Counted from the first letter of the stretch, positions 8,552-17,112 are shown. The stretch is DNA of 46,737 nt from Chthoniobacter flavus (GCA_945883435.1 CAMCXK010000017.1:1-46737); one strand, 5' to 3'. Numbers and translations are program-made. Notes: generated by a model not told the origin, from the sequence alone.

Positions 8552-8749
8552 GATTGCCAGTAATCAGCTGTGGAAGCGGATGGCAAGAATTTCACCGGCG
8601 TTCCGGGGACATGCAAAAATGGTCTAAAAACAAACGTGCGCTGTGTTCAAACGGGTCCCGGGAAAGTGGAGGATTGTGGGCCATAGCTGCTTGGAAAAGG
8701 GCAATTTGGTTCGACAGATTGCACACACCGACCCACAGAATAAGGCTGG
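8552..8749. promoter_or_regulatory. Divergent intergenic region between the channel-like gene and the lipid cluster
   Basis: These 198 bases separate two divergent operons and must carry both promoters. No clean -35/-10 pair could be named. An AAGG followed by five bases precedes the ATG at 8750 and is the likely ribosome binding site of the OlsB-like gene. A short plus-strand open frame crosses the region but has no ribosome site or family resemblance and was not called. Confidence 0.4.
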
Positions 8750-9499
8750 ATGTCAATCACGCCTCGATATGAAGCCCGGATCGCCCAATCCCGGAAGGAG
8801 GTCGAGGAGGCATGCCGATTGAGGTTCGATGTTTTCAATGTGGAAATGGGAATCGGACTCGCATCGTCAGTGCTCTCCGGGATTGATCAGGACCCTTTCG
8901 ACGGAATCTGCGACCACCTCGTGGCCTATGACAACCATCAGGAATGCATCGTCGGCACCTACCGGATGCAAACCGGCCAGCGGGCCGGCGGGGAGCTGGG
9001 ATACTACAGCGAGCGGCAGTTCGACCTCACGGCATATGGGGATCGGAGGACCTCGATCCTCGAGCTCGGCCGGGCGTGTGTGCGCAAGGACCACCGGAAC
9101 TTTACCGTGATCGGGCTCCTCTGGCGGGGGATCGTGGACTACGCCTTGGCACACCATTGCCGGTATCTTCTGGGGTGCAGCTCCGTGTCCTCGCAGGATC
9201 CTGCGCTGGGTTGGGCCATGTATCGGCGTTTTGAACGCGAGGGCCAACTCGCGAGCGAAGAATGGATGACCTCGCCGAAGGACGGCTTCGTTCTTCCCCA
9301 TGCCGAGCCGCTTGCGGAGTCCCCGGCTCCTCCGAGGTTGCTCGCGGCTTACCTGGGTGTGGGAGCCCGGATTTGTTCCCCTCCGGCACTGGACCGTGAA
9401 TTCAAAACCATCGTTTTTTTAACGATGCTCGATTGTCTCAACGGATCGCCCGGCGCAACGGGTCGCTTTCTGGATCGAATGCCCGGGCCGACGGCATGA
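8750..9499 (+). CDS. OlsB-like N-acyltransferase (GNAT/hemolysin-like, ornithine lipid first step)
   Basis: A 249-residue protein of the acyl-ACP-dependent GNAT family that includes OlsB, which transfers a 3-hydroxyacyl chain onto the alpha-amine of ornithine. Seen: CRLRFDVFNVEMG (about 23-35), DPFDGICDHLVAYD (about 48-61), IVGTYRMQTGQRA with the acceptor-binding Tyr-Arg (about 67-79), ILELGRACVRKDHRN (about 102-116) and GCSSVSSQDP (about 143-152), all in the order of OlsB/hemolysin-like proteins. The next gene, a PlsC/OlsA-type acyltransferase, overlaps by 4 bases, as in ornithine-lipid operons. The amine acceptor is not proven; a linked adenylation enzyme raises the possibility of another amino acid head group. 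Confidence 0.82.
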   Translation: MSITPRYEARIAQSRKEVEEACRLRFDVFNVEMGIGLASSVLSGIDQDPFDGICDHLVAYDNHQECIVGTYRMQTGQRAGGELGYYSERQFDLTAYGDRRTSILELGRACVRKDHRNFTVIGLLWRGIVDYALAHHCRYLLGCSSVSSQDPALGWAMYRRFEREGQLASEEWMTSPKDGFVLPHAEPLAESPAPPRLLAAYLGVGARICSPPALDREFKTIVFLTMLDCLNGSPGATGRFLDRMPGPTA

Positions 9500-10260
9500 A
9501 AAACGTCAGGGCGCTCGGAAGGTTTTTGTGGTTCGTTTGGATCGTCGCCAGCGGGATCGTCGCGGTTTGTCCCTCGTTTCTACCCGGCGGGAATCGGGAT
9601 CGCCGGGCGGCATGGATGCAATGGATGAGCCGGAGATTGCTGCGGATGCTGGGTTGCAAGGTTCTTGTGACCGGGCGGATTCCCGTCCGTGGTCTCGTGG
9701 CTTCGAACCACCTCGGGTATGTGGACATTCTGGTCATCGGCTCGGTTTGCCCCTGTGTGTTCGTGGCAAAAAGCGATGTGCACGCTTGGCCGGTGTTCGG
9801 TCTTCTGGCGCGGTTGGCCGGCACGGTCTTTGTCCGGAGAAAAGCTCCCGCCGATGCCGCCCGGCAGGTGGATGCGCTTGGACCGGTATTGCGCGGGGGG
9901 CATCCGTTGGTTCTTTTTCCCGAAGGGACGAGTTCGGGGGGCGAAAGCGTGCTTCCATTCCGCAGTTCGCTGTTCCAAGCCGCGATTGCAGAAGATGTCA
10001 AAATGATTCCCGCGGCGATTCATTACCGGGTGGATCCACCGTTCTCGGTCGAACGGGATATCGCACTGTGGGGCGACATGAAATTGCCATTCCACCTTTG
10101 GAATCTTCTTGGGATCCGGTCGTTCGAAGCGGTCTTGGCATTTGGCGATCCGCTCGCGCCCGGTCGTGACCGCAAGATGGCCTGCCACCAGCTTCAGAAG
10201 GCGGTGGAAAAAATCCACATGGGGATCAGACCCTCGGGGCAAAATCAGAAGAAAAATTGA
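9496..10260 (+). CDS. PlsC/OlsA-like 1-acyl-sn-glycerol-3-phosphate or lyso-ornithine-lipid O-acyltransferase
   Basis: A 254-residue membrane-associated acyltransferase. ATG 9496 overlaps the OlsB-like stop (ATGA); the frame is open earlier, but only this start gives the usual short N-terminus and hydrophobic helix (about residues 8-27). The catalytic H-x4-D motif is NHLGYVD (about 71-77) and the phosphate-binding motif is FPEGTSS (about 140-146), both canonical. After an OlsB-like enzyme the likely job is the second step, esterifying the 3-hydroxyl of the N-acyl amino acid to give a two-chain aminolipid at the inner membrane. A phospholipid PlsC role is the alternative. The downstream gene starts within its stop codon. 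Confidence 0.82.
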   Translation: MKNVRALGRFLWFVWIVASGIVAVCPSFLPGGNRDRRAAWMQWMSRRLLRMLGCKVLVTGRIPVRGLVASNHLGYVDILVIGSVCPCVFVAKSDVHAWPVFGLLARLAGTVFVRRKAPADAARQVDALGPVLRGGHPLVLFPEGTSSGGESVLPFRSSLFQAAIAEDVKMIPAAIHYRVDPPFSVERDIALWGDMKLPFHLWNLLGIRSFEAVLAFGDPLAPGRDRKMACHQLQKAVEKIHMGIRPSGQNQKKN

Positions 10261-12659
10261 TCGTGGCACTCGATCAGATGGAAGCACAGGAGGCACAGCC
10301 ATTCGCGGAGCTGTGGGCGAAAATCGTGGCAGCACACGGCCAAATCACGGCTCTTGAAACCGTTGACCAGCGCTTGAGCTATGAAGAGTTGGACGCTTCG
10401 GCAAGGGCTGTGGCAAAAGGACTGGTCAAAAAGGCAACATGGCGGGCCGGAGCCCGGATCGGCCTTGAAGTTTCGAAGCCCGGTTTTTTTGGTGAACTGA
10501 TCGGCGTATGGCTCGCAGGTGGGGTGCCCGTGCCACTTCGAGAGGCGGTGCTGGCCAAGGAACCCGCGCTGCAGCGTCTGATCGATTCAATTTTAGAGGG
10601 GCGGGTGGAAACCGCCGAACTATCCTGCAAGCCACCCCTCCCCGGCGAGGAGTCTTGGCATGCCATTTTCTTCACTTCCGGTTCAACCGGTGAGCCCAAG
10701 GCCGTCGTGCGGGGATGGCGACAGGCTTATCACGAAGCCCGGTGCTATGCCGAATTGCTCGGGCTCGCGCCGGGAATGCGAACGGCGATGCTGATCGACC
10801 CGGTTTTCGGGGCATCCACCAAGCACTTTTTGGGATGCCTTTTGTCAGGATGCCTTCAGTCGTTCGGTTCCCGCTCCACGCGGGCGGGACATGTTCTTTA
10901 TGGCACGCCCGCCCAAGTGGTGGCCTTTGCAAAAGCAGGGTCTGCGAGTTTCGAGTGGGTCAGCCTCACCGGCGAGGCCTGCTCCCTGCAGGCTTGGCAA
11001 GCATCTGCCGGAGCAACCACTTCAAACGGCAAAATCCTGAATGCGCTCGGAGGATCGGAGTTCGGGGTTGCCGCAAACCAGGTTTTGAGTGCCCACTCCG
11101 AACGGCCCACATCGTTTTGTGGAGTGCCAATACGCGGCAAGACGCTTGAGGTCACCGACGAAGCCGGATCACCCCTCGCATCCGGCGAAGCCGGCCTGCT
11201 CCGGGTGGCGTCCAAAAATCTGGCTGAAGGCTATCTGGTGCCCTGTGGCGACGGGGCGCGACTGGAGCCTTTTCCAGAGCGGGCGGGCCATCGTTTCTTT
11301 TCCACGGGAGACGTGGGATGGATCGACCGAGACGGGCATTTTCATCATGCGGGCCGGGCCGGCAAAATGCAAAAGCGCGGGGGGCGCTGGATCGACACCA
11401 CGCCACTCCGTCGGATTTTGGAGTCCTGCGAAGGTATCCGCGATTTTCTCATCGATTGGCCCGCTGGTTCGCTTCGTCCCTTGGTCTGGTGCGTCATCGA
11501 AAAACCATCGACTTGCGGGTTGGAGTCGATTTCCAGCCGTATTTTGGCCAGTGACATGCCCGAACAATTGGTGCCGGTGGAACTCCGCGGCATCGGCCAA
11601 TTTCCAAGAAACCGGCATGGAAAAATCGACCTGACTGCATTGAGCGGCTCCCGGACCGGTGAAAAAGTTGATTTCGCCAAACTCGAGATTCCCGGCCGCA
11701 TTCAGCTTGTGGCGGACGCTCTGGAGCGGAGTGACTCTGCGGCCTTGATTTTCCGTGGAGTCCGATCATTGGCTTCGTTCGGCTTCGACTCCCTGTCGAT
11801 GCATGAGCTTGCGGCACGCCTCTCGGAGCGCACCGGGCACCCTGTATCGCCAGCCACTCTTTTAGCGGATGTGCCGATCGCGGCACTGGCTGCCCATCTT
11901 CGGACAAATGCCAAGGCGGCACTCCGGGGTTCGGAAGCCGCCGCCGGACGACCGCTGTTGCTATGGTTTGGCGACGGTCTGGTTGCGCTGCACGGTCGCT
12001 TGCCCCGGACTGTGCGACTGGAGGGAGTGGACTATGAACGCGCCACAACGGGATACGAAATCGCGGGGGTGGATGATCTCCACCGGTTCGCCGGGATACT
12101 CCTTGAGGCGAAATCCAGCTTGATCGGAGACCACCCCGTAGTGATTGGCGGGTTTTCCTTTGGATCATTGCTTGCCCATGAGGCCGGGATCATTTTTCAG
12201 AGGCGCAATGTGCCGGTGGCGGGCGTTTTTCTTGTTGATCCCCCCGACTTGGCTGCCCGCGCCATCCGCACCCCCTGGCGCTGGAGCCGCTGGAAACCGT
12301 GGATCTGGATCGCGGTTCTGACACCATGGCGCGGGGTGGCTCCTGCGATTCTTCAAAAGCGATTGTCCCGGGAATTCCGTTTGCTGCATCGTGAACGCCG
12401 CCGCGATTGGATGCGGAAATACCGGCCCACACCTTCAGACATCGAGACAACCCTATTCTGCTGCAGGGCTCACCTTGAAGATTCCGCAGCGCTTTTTGGC
12501 GCAACTTGCAGGCGGTTGAAAATTCACTCCCTCCCGGCAGAAACCCATCTGGATGTGCTTCGGGAAACGTCCTCTATTGAGGTATGGACAAGCCTGCTGG
12601 CAGCAGGGATTGAAAGAGGAGGGATTACCGGCGGTCGGGGTCGAACCGACACTTCGTAA
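10257..12659 (+). CDS. Single-module NRPS-like enzyme: adenylation - carrier - thioesterase
   Basis: An 800-residue protein. Adenylation domain (about 15-465): core A3 FTSGSTGEPK at about 138-147, an A5-like LNALGGSEFG, A7 FSTGDVGWIDRDG, A8 GRAGKMQKRGGRW and the A10 Lys in NRHGKIDL. Carrier domain (about 480-555): phosphopantetheine Ser 512 in FGFDSL. Thioesterase domain (about 565-785): nucleophile Ser 634 in GFSFG, with His in a late AETHLDVL segment as the likely base. No condensation domain is present. The start is a TTG in a TTGA overlap with the acyltransferase; GTG at 10263 is an alternative. The operon suggests it activates and releases an amino or hydroxy acid used by, or made from, the two acyltransferases. 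Its 3' end overlaps the convergent tRNA-Leu by 34 bases. Confidence 0.85.
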   Translation: MIVALDQMEAQEAQPFAELWAKIVAAHGQITALETVDQRLSYEELDASARAVAKGLVKKATWRAGARIGLEVSKPGFFGELIGVWLAGGVPVPLREAVLAKEPALQRLIDSILEGRVETAELSCKPPLPGEESWHAIFFTSGSTGEPKAVVRGWRQAYHEARCYAELLGLAPGMRTAMLIDPVFGASTKHFLGCLLSGCLQSFGSRSTRAGHVLYGTPAQVVAFAKAGSASFEWVSLTGEACSLQAWQASAGATTSNGKILNALGGSEFGVAANQVLSAHSERPTSFCGVPIRGKTLEVTDEAGSPLASGEAGLLRVASKNLAEGYLVPCGDGARLEPFPERAGHRFFSTGDVGWIDRDGHFHHAGRAGKMQKRGGRWIDTTPLRRILESCEGIRDFLIDWPAGSLRPLVWCVIEKPSTCGLESISSRILASDMPEQLVPVELRGIGQFPRNRHGKIDLTALSGSRTGEKVDFAKLEIPGRIQLVADALERSDSAALIFRGVRSLASFGFDSLSMHELAARLSERTGHPVSPATLLADVPIAALAAHLRTNAKAALRGSEAAAGRPLLLWFGDGLVALHGRLPRTVRLEGVDYERATTGYEIAGVDDLHRFAGILLEAKSSLIGDHPVVIGGFSFGSLLAHEAGIIFQRRNVPVAGVFLVDPPDLAARAIRTPWRWSRWKPWIWIAVLTPWRGVAPAILQKRLSREFRLLHRERRRDWMRKYRPTPSDIETTLFCCRAHLEDSAALFGATCRRLKIHSLPAETHLDVLRETSSIEVWTSLLAAGIERGGITGGRGRTDTS

Positions 12660-12707
12660 GAAACGCGATTTTGAGTCGCGCGCGTCTGCCAATTCCGCCA
12701 CGCCGGC
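12626..12707 (-). tRNA. tRNA-Leu (anticodon CAA)
   Basis: Read on the minus strand from 12707. The acceptor stem is GCCGGCG with CGCCGGT (one G-U pair at 1-72), followed by discriminator A. The D-arm contains GGAATTGGCAGAC. The anticodon stem is CGCGA/TCGCG around loop CTCAAAA, giving anticodon CAA for UUG codons. The long variable arm has a TTC/GAA stem, as expected for a class II leucine tRNA, and the T-arm GTCGG-TTCGACC-CCGAC is perfect. The 3' CCA is not encoded. The last 34 bases lie within the convergent adenylation-carrier-thioesterase gene. Confidence 0.96.
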
Positions 12708-12719
12708 TACGCAACCTAA

Positions 12720-12748
12720 CGCATAACGGACTCGCCGGGACGTTGCAA
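12720..12748 (-). promoter_or_regulatory. Candidate promoter of tRNA-Leu
   Basis: On the minus strand TTGCAA (12748-12743) and TATGCG (12725-12720) are separated by 17 bases, a sigma-70-like arrangement ending 12 bases before the tRNA 5' end at 12707. The match is partial. Read-through from rsmH, whose stop lies 100 bases upstream, is the alternative source of transcript. Confidence 0.4.
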
Positions 12749-12806
12749 CTTGAATCACCGCTTCAAAGGGCCAATGCGCGGCGGGTCCGGCTTTTTTAAA
12801 AACCCG

Positions 12807-13871
12807 TCAAACACCGTTGCCGGAAGCAGAGCAGGAATCACCCGCAGCCCGGGGTGCCGCGATTGCCCAGCGAAGTTTGGCTGGCGTCGAGCGGGGATTG
12901 GCCCGGCGCTCGGCGGGGGAAGCCCGGAGAATATCTCCCGCGATGTCCGCATATTGGCCCGTGCGCCAACCGGCTTGAAATGACAACTTCACCCTTCGGT
13001 CCTCGCCGGAGTGAAAACTGATCAACGCGGCCCGCCCGCCGGGCTTCAAGCAGCCGGGAATCTGACGCAACAGAGCGTCCAGAGCCGAAAATTCCCCGTT
13101 CACCGCGATGCGGACGGACTGGAACACCCGGCGGATCGATTTATCAACCTCCCCGGCAGGGCGGTTTCCAAGCGCCAAGCGAACCGCCCGGGCCAAATCC
13201 CCTGTGGTCGCAAACGACTTTCCAGCGATGGCGAGAGCCAACCCGGAAGCGTGAGGCTCGTCGGCATTTTCCTGCAAACAAAGTGCCATGCTTTGAGCCG
13301 AGGTGCGGGCGATCCACTCGGCCGCCGTGACTCCGCGCGAGGGGTTGAGCCGCATGTCGAGCGGGCCTTCGAACTTCGACGTAAAGCCACGGGCGGGGTC
13401 GTCGAGTTGCATCGAGGAAACTCCCAGATCGGCAAGCAGAACGTCCACTCTGGGGCATCCCCAATCCAGCAGAGCGGTGCTGAGGCCCGCGAAATTCGAA
13501 CGGGCGGCATGGAAACATTCAGGACCCCAGCCTTCGGCCCGAAGGACCGCCTCCGTCCGGGGAAGCTCCAGCGGGTCGGCATCCAAGGCAAGAAGACGGC
13601 CACCGGGTTGAATGGCCTTCAGCAGGGCCCGGGTGTGGCCTCCCCGGCCGAGCGTGCAATCCACCACCAAATCGCCCGGCTTCGGACTCAAGACCTCGAG
13701 TGTTTCCCGCAAAAGCACAGGCACGTGGGAACCGGCTGGCGTTTTTCCTGCGGAGAGGACTTTCCCCAGCGTTTCCGGATCGCCCTGATGTTCCTTGTAA
13801 CGCTGTTCAAAGCGCCGCGGGAATTTCCCGGAGTAGCGGGGACGGCGTTTGCGGACCGGCCCGCCGCTCAC
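12807..13871 (-). CDS. rsmH: 16S rRNA (cytosine(1402)-N4)-methyltransferase
   Basis: A 354-residue RsmH (MraW), the SAM-dependent enzyme that N4-methylates C1402 in the 30S P site. Seen: HVPVLLRETLEVLSP (about 49-63), the SAM loop VDCTLGRGGHT (about 69-79), LALDADP (about 94-100), LADLGVSSMQLDDPARGFTSKFEGPLDMR (in two blocks) and the C-terminal LISFHSGEDRRVK. The GTG start at 13871 overlaps the MazG-like stop and gives a basic N-terminal extension of about 47 residues not needed for the fold. RsmH usually heads the division/wall cluster before ftsL; here no ftsL or penicillin-binding protein follows, and a tRNA comes next. Confidence 0.95.
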   Translation of the reverse strand: MSGGPVRKRRPRYSGKFPRRFEQRYKEHQGDPETLGKVLSAGKTPAGSHVPVLLRETLEVLSPKPGDLVVDCTLGRGGHTRALLKAIQPGGRLLALDADPLELPRTEAVLRAEGWGPECFHAARSNFAGLSTALLDWGCPRVDVLLADLGVSSMQLDDPARGFTSKFEGPLDMRLNPSRGVTAAEWIARTSAQSMALCLQENADEPHASGLALAIAGKSFATTGDLARAVRLALGNRPAGEVDKSIRRVFQSVRIAVNGEFSALDALLRQIPGCLKPGGRAALISFHSGEDRRVKLSFQAGWRTGQYADIAGDILRASPAERRANPRSTPAKLRWAIAAPRAAGDSCSASGNGV

Positions 13872-14242
13872 AATTCCGAATATTTTTTATTCGAGCCTCG
13901 GGCCTTGTCGGCTGGGTATCGGGACTCATTCAATCGGAGTTTGGCATCGATGGCATCGGGCAGGGAAATCCCGGAATTTTCGGCCATTTCAAAGAGTAGG
14001 ATTGCGATGTCTGCCATCTCGGAGGCAATGGCCTCCCGGCGCGCGGACAAGCGCTCCAGGGATTGCTCCGGCGATTGCCAAACGAAATGCTGGAGCAACT
14101 CGCCCGCCTCCGCGCTAAGAGCCACGGCCATTTCCTTGGGATTGTGGAACTCCATCCAGTCGCGGGCATCGCGAAAAGCACAAATCCGCCGGGTCAGACA
14201 GGAGATGGAATCAGAGGAGGCGGAATCAGGGACGGCGCTCAC
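13868..14242 (-). CDS. MazG-like nucleotide pyrophosphohydrolase (short form)
   Basis: A 124-residue all-alpha protein with one MazG-like domain. GTG 14242 is chosen because it overlaps the lipoprotein stop as GTGA; the open frame extends to 14305 without family sequence. Motifs: RDARDWMEFHNPKEMAVAL, SAEAGELLQHFVWQ with the E-x2-E-like metal ligands, and the later SEMADIAILLFEMAE providing E-x3-D. Such enzymes cleave non-canonical NTPs or dCTP to NMP and pyrophosphate for nucleotide-pool cleaning. It differs from the full-length mazG at 37345. It ends within the rsmH start codon, so the two are coupled. Confidence 0.82.
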   Translation of the reverse strand: MSAVPDSASSDSISCLTRRICAFRDARDWMEFHNPKEMAVALSAEAGELLQHFVWQSPEQSLERLSARREAIASEMADIAILLFEMAENSGISLPDAIDAKLRLNESRYPADKARGSNKKYSEL

Positions 14243-14424
14243 CGGGTGCCTTGCATGGCAGCGCCCAGAGCCCCGGCTCCCTCCCAAGAGGCGGGACGGT
14301 TCCAAGGGATCGAACCGCCGGTTTTGTGAGCGGATTCAGACTCCAGACCGGCACAACCGGTCAGGATGGAGAGGGCAACGAGTGCGGCGAGATTAAGCGC
14401 CAGGGGCTTGATAAGTGACTTCAT
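14239..14424 (-). CDS. Small lipoprotein, 61 residues
   Basis: A very small lipoprotein: a Lys-containing N-terminus, a hydrophobic core (about 8-21) and lipobox LTGC (Cys about residue 24), leaving a mature peptide of about 38 residues. The tail (GGSIPWNRPASWEGAGALG) resembles small Verrucomicrobial lipoproteins with NRPxSWEG-like endings, though no function is known. It overlaps the coiled-coil gene by 32 bases upstream and the MazG-like gene by 4 bases downstream, so it is part of a tight operon and likely real. Confidence 0.72.
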   Translation of the reverse strand: MKSLIKPLALNLAALVALSILTGCAGLESESAHKTGGSIPWNRPASWEGAGALGAAMQGTR

Positions 14425-15178
14425 CTCCGGGTTGGATGCTCATGCCGCGACCGAGGGCGGTGGGCAAAATGTCGGCAATCGAGGAGGCGGGTTCAACGGT
14501 GGTCACCCGCACCTTGCCCACCAAGGTGGTGCCCCGGCGGACGACGAGCTCCATGTTCGATTCGACTCCTTGTTTGTCGCCGAGACTCAAAACAACAAAA
14601 TTCCATGCTTGATTCACGGCCAGGATGCGGCCGGTGATGCGGGTGAGGGCCTGTTTGGTCTCGCGCTCGCGGGCCGCTTTTTCGAGGTTGTTGGCCTTGG
14701 TTTGGGCGCTTTCCAGATCGGATTGGAGCTTGGAGTTCAAAGTTTCGAGCTCGGTGATGCGCGTTTTGGATTCGTCCGTGGCGGCGACTTGGGATGCGGC
14801 GGCGATTTGCTCGTTCAAGCGGGCGACCTCTTCGGACTTTTGCTGTGCCTCGGCCTTGGCTGCGGCGAGTTCAGCATCCTTGGCGCTGAGTTTGGTGGTG
14901 AGATCAGTGATTTGGGAGGATTTCTGAGCCACCTCGGACTTGAGTTTGTCCACCTCGGACTTCGAGACTTGGAGTTGGGATTCGGTGTCGGCGAGCGATT
15001 TTTTTGTCTCCTCGAGGCTGGCTTGTTTGTCTTGGGCATCCTTCTTGGAGGCGGCCAGGTCGGATTCCGTTTGCGCGAGATTCGATTTGGTAAGGACGAA
15101 TTGAGAGCGGTTGAAGAAGCCAAGGCCTGCGGCGGCAAGCGACAGAACGATGGATACAATAACGAGGATTTTTCCCAT
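14393..15178 (-). CDS. Membrane-anchored coiled-coil protein
   Basis: A 261-residue protein from ATG 15178: a single N-terminal helix (about 3-22) followed by a long Lys/Glu/Ser/Ala-rich coiled coil (about 25-175), then a compact beta-rich domain (about 178-261). That end domain (GRILAVNQAWNFVVLSLGDKQGV, then VRRGTTLVGKVRV) has the pattern of small beta-barrels found in MreC-like and related periplasmic proteins. The coiled coil would project the domain into the periplasm. No exact family is recognised; a structural or envelope role is plausible. It is the first gene of the minus-strand operon leading to rsmH. Confidence 0.75.
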   Translation of the reverse strand: MGKILVIVSIVLSLAAAGLGFFNRSQFVLTKSNLAQTESDLAASKKDAQDKQASLEETKKSLADTESQLQVSKSEVDKLKSEVAQKSSQITDLTTKLSAKDAELAAAKAEAQQKSEEVARLNEQIAAASQVAATDESKTRITELETLNSKLQSDLESAQTKANNLEKAARERETKQALTRITGRILAVNQAWNFVVLSLGDKQGVESNMELVVRRGTTLVGKVRVTTVEPASSIADILPTALGRGMSIQPGDEVTYQAPGA

Positions 15179-15288
15179 GAGGAGGTTGGAGGTCGTGCGC
15201 TGGTGTAATGGCCAAGGGCCGCGCGGGCAAGTTCGATTTTTGGCGATTGGGGGCGAACTCCCCATTTCGACGCCCCCGGGAACCGCCC

Positions 15289-17112
15289 ATGTTGCGCGCC
15301 GTGAAAACCACACCCTTGATTTGGCGCTTGATCATCATGGCCCTGGTGGCCGGCAGCGGACTGGCCGTCTCCTCCCCGGAGGTGGCGCTTCGAATGAAAG
15401 TCCCGCTTTTTTCGCCGCCGGGTCATCAACTGAAAGGTCCCGGGGCAAACAGCGAAAGCGCGTTTTTGCTGCCCCACCATGTCGAATTGATGCCCGGTGC
15501 GGAATTGCGGCTTCGTCTAACCGGCTCGCCCCTGCTGAAAAGCGGCTCGATTGTCACCATCGAGCTCAACGACCGCACCGTGACGGCATTTCCCTGGGAA
15601 AATCCGCCACCCGGGCAAGCTCAGGAGGTTGCGCTTCCGTTGATCGAGGGAGTGTTGCAGCCCGGATGGAACAGGGTGCGGGCGCGGGCGGCACTGGTTT
15701 CGAGTTTGGAGGAACCGTCCGGAAGCGACAATCCGGCGGCCTGGCTGCAATTTGAAAACGGCACGTGCATCGAGGTTCCATGGGCCCGCGGGGAGGAATT
15801 CCCCGAGTTGGCGCGATTTCCAGCCACCCTTGTGGAAGAGCATCTGCTCCGACAGGACGCACCTGAAGGGGAAACCCTCACGATTCTCTTGCCGGAGCAT
15901 CCGGACCAGTCCGAATTGAGAACGCTGCTCATTGCCTGTGCGCGCTTGGGACAGTCCAGCTGGATCCGGGCCGGCAACATCCGGATCGGCTCGCTCGCGG
16001 ATTGGCCGGAATTGAAAAGCCATGGATTTGGGCTGCTCATCGGACGAAGTGGCGAATTGCGAGGCCTGGGTTTGCCAAAGATCACCGGCGACGCCTTGAA
16101 ACGACTTCAGGAAGGAGAGGGACTTCTGGCCGACTTGGCGGGTGAGGACAGTTGCTCGCGGTGGATTCTGGCAAGCGGGGCTGATCCCGCGGGCATGGAC
16201 AAGGCAGCCCAGGCTCTTGGCAGCAGCCGCTCGATCAAAAATGCACCCTCAAACCAGTGGATCGTTCAAAACAATCCGGGTGATCCAGTGGCCGATGCGG
16301 CAACCGCCTCCAGCCAGGCGGCGAGGGCGGGTGGTTCAATCGGGTTGAATGATCTTTCCGACCTCCGGGCGATCGGAGCAAGAGACGCCCTCTTGAAAAA
16401 GTCCGTCGTTCTTGTTCCCGAAGAGAACACGCCGGCGCGGCAGGAAATTCTGAAAATTCTGGGCCTCGAGTGGGGTCGGCGTTGGAGCGAATCTCCGATG
16501 CTCTGGCCGGAGTTGGCGACCTACGGAAACGGCAACCCGCCTGCATTGGAGCGCGTGAAGGACCGGTCGGGATATGTTTTCGGGTCCGCGTCCCAGTGGG
16601 TGGACGCCTTCGAGAAAGATGGTTTGCTGGCAATCGATGCGGACTCCCAAGGGCAACTTCGATTGCGCAACGAACGGATGGTCGGCAGCACAACAGACGC
16701 CGAATGGTGCTTTGTGCAATGGGTCCCCTCCCCGTGGACCGCGGGAGAGGCTTTTGCGGTATTCGGAGGAGCCCGGGATTTCGGAGGAGACGCGCTGGTG
16801 CGCACCCTCACGATACCTGAAACCATCGAGCGCGTCGCAGGTTCGGTCGCGGCGGTGGATGTCGATGGACGCGTCGTCTGCTACGACACGCGAACCGCGC
16901 AGCCATTTTCCCTGTCAGAAAAGCTCGCGCACGAGGGCCAACAGGCCCCCGGAGCCATCGAGACCGAACGGGCTAGGATAGGCGAAGCGGAAATCCAAGC
17001 CGGTGTCGTCGACACATCGCTGTTGATCGCGGGAGCCCTTTTCTTGGGAGGCCTGTTTGCATGGCAACGCTGGGCTGTTCAGCGCCGGAAACAGCGGGAG
17101 GTCTTGAAATGA
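15289..17112 (+). CDS. BcsB-like polysaccharide synthase periplasmic/inner-membrane subunit
   Basis: A 607-residue protein with an N-terminal signal/anchor (about 10-28), a large extracytoplasmic region and one C-terminal helix (about 575-595) followed by a basic tail (RRKQREVLK). This one-helix C-terminal topology, the N-terminal beta domain with the VTIELNDRTV and VALPLIEGVLQPGWNRVRA strands, and the position before a glycosyltransferase match BcsB, which docks to the synthase and guides the glycan across the periplasm. Similarity is architectural and weak in sequence; repeats of the VPLFSPPGHQLKGPGA type near the start hint at the BcsB carbohydrate-binding domain. ATG 15289 is chosen as the nearest start before the hydrophobic segment. 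It overlaps the next gene by 4 bases. Confidence 0.6.
   Translation: MLRAVKTTPLIWRLIIMALVAGSGLAVSSPEVALRMKVPLFSPPGHQLKGPGANSESAFLLPHHVELMPGAELRLRLTGSPLLKSGSIVTIELNDRTVTAFPWENPPPGQAQEVALPLIEGVLQPGWNRVRARAALVSSLEEPSGSDNPAAWLQFENGTCIEVPWARGEEFPELARFPATLVEEHLLRQDAPEGETLTILLPEHPDQSELRTLLIACARLGQSSWIRAGNIRIGSLADWPELKSHGFGLLIGRSGELRGLGLPKITGDALKRLQEGEGLLADLAGEDSCSRWILASGADPAGMDKAAQALGSSRSIKNAPSNQWIVQNNPGDPVADAATASSQAARAGGSIGLNDLSDLRAIGARDALLKKSVVLVPEENTPARQEILKILGLEWGRRWSESPMLWPELATYGNGNPPALERVKDRSGYVFGSASQWVDAFEKDGLLAIDADSQGQLRLRNERMVGSTTDAEWCFVQWVPSPWTAGEAFAVFGGARDFGGDALVRTLTIPETIERVAGSVAAVDVDGRVVCYDTRTAQPFSLSEKLAHEGQQAPGAIETERARIGEAEIQAGVVDTSLLIAGALFLGGLFAWQRWAVQRRKQREVLK

Noticed and set aside
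8554-8772. A 72-codon frame in the divergent region before the OlsB-like gene
   Set aside because: It overlaps the OlsB-like start, has no ribosome site and no recognisable features.
13011-14396. A 461-codon plus-strand open frame over rsmH and the MazG-like gene
   Set aside because: It crosses three real coupled minus-strand genes; sequence is motif-free and biased.
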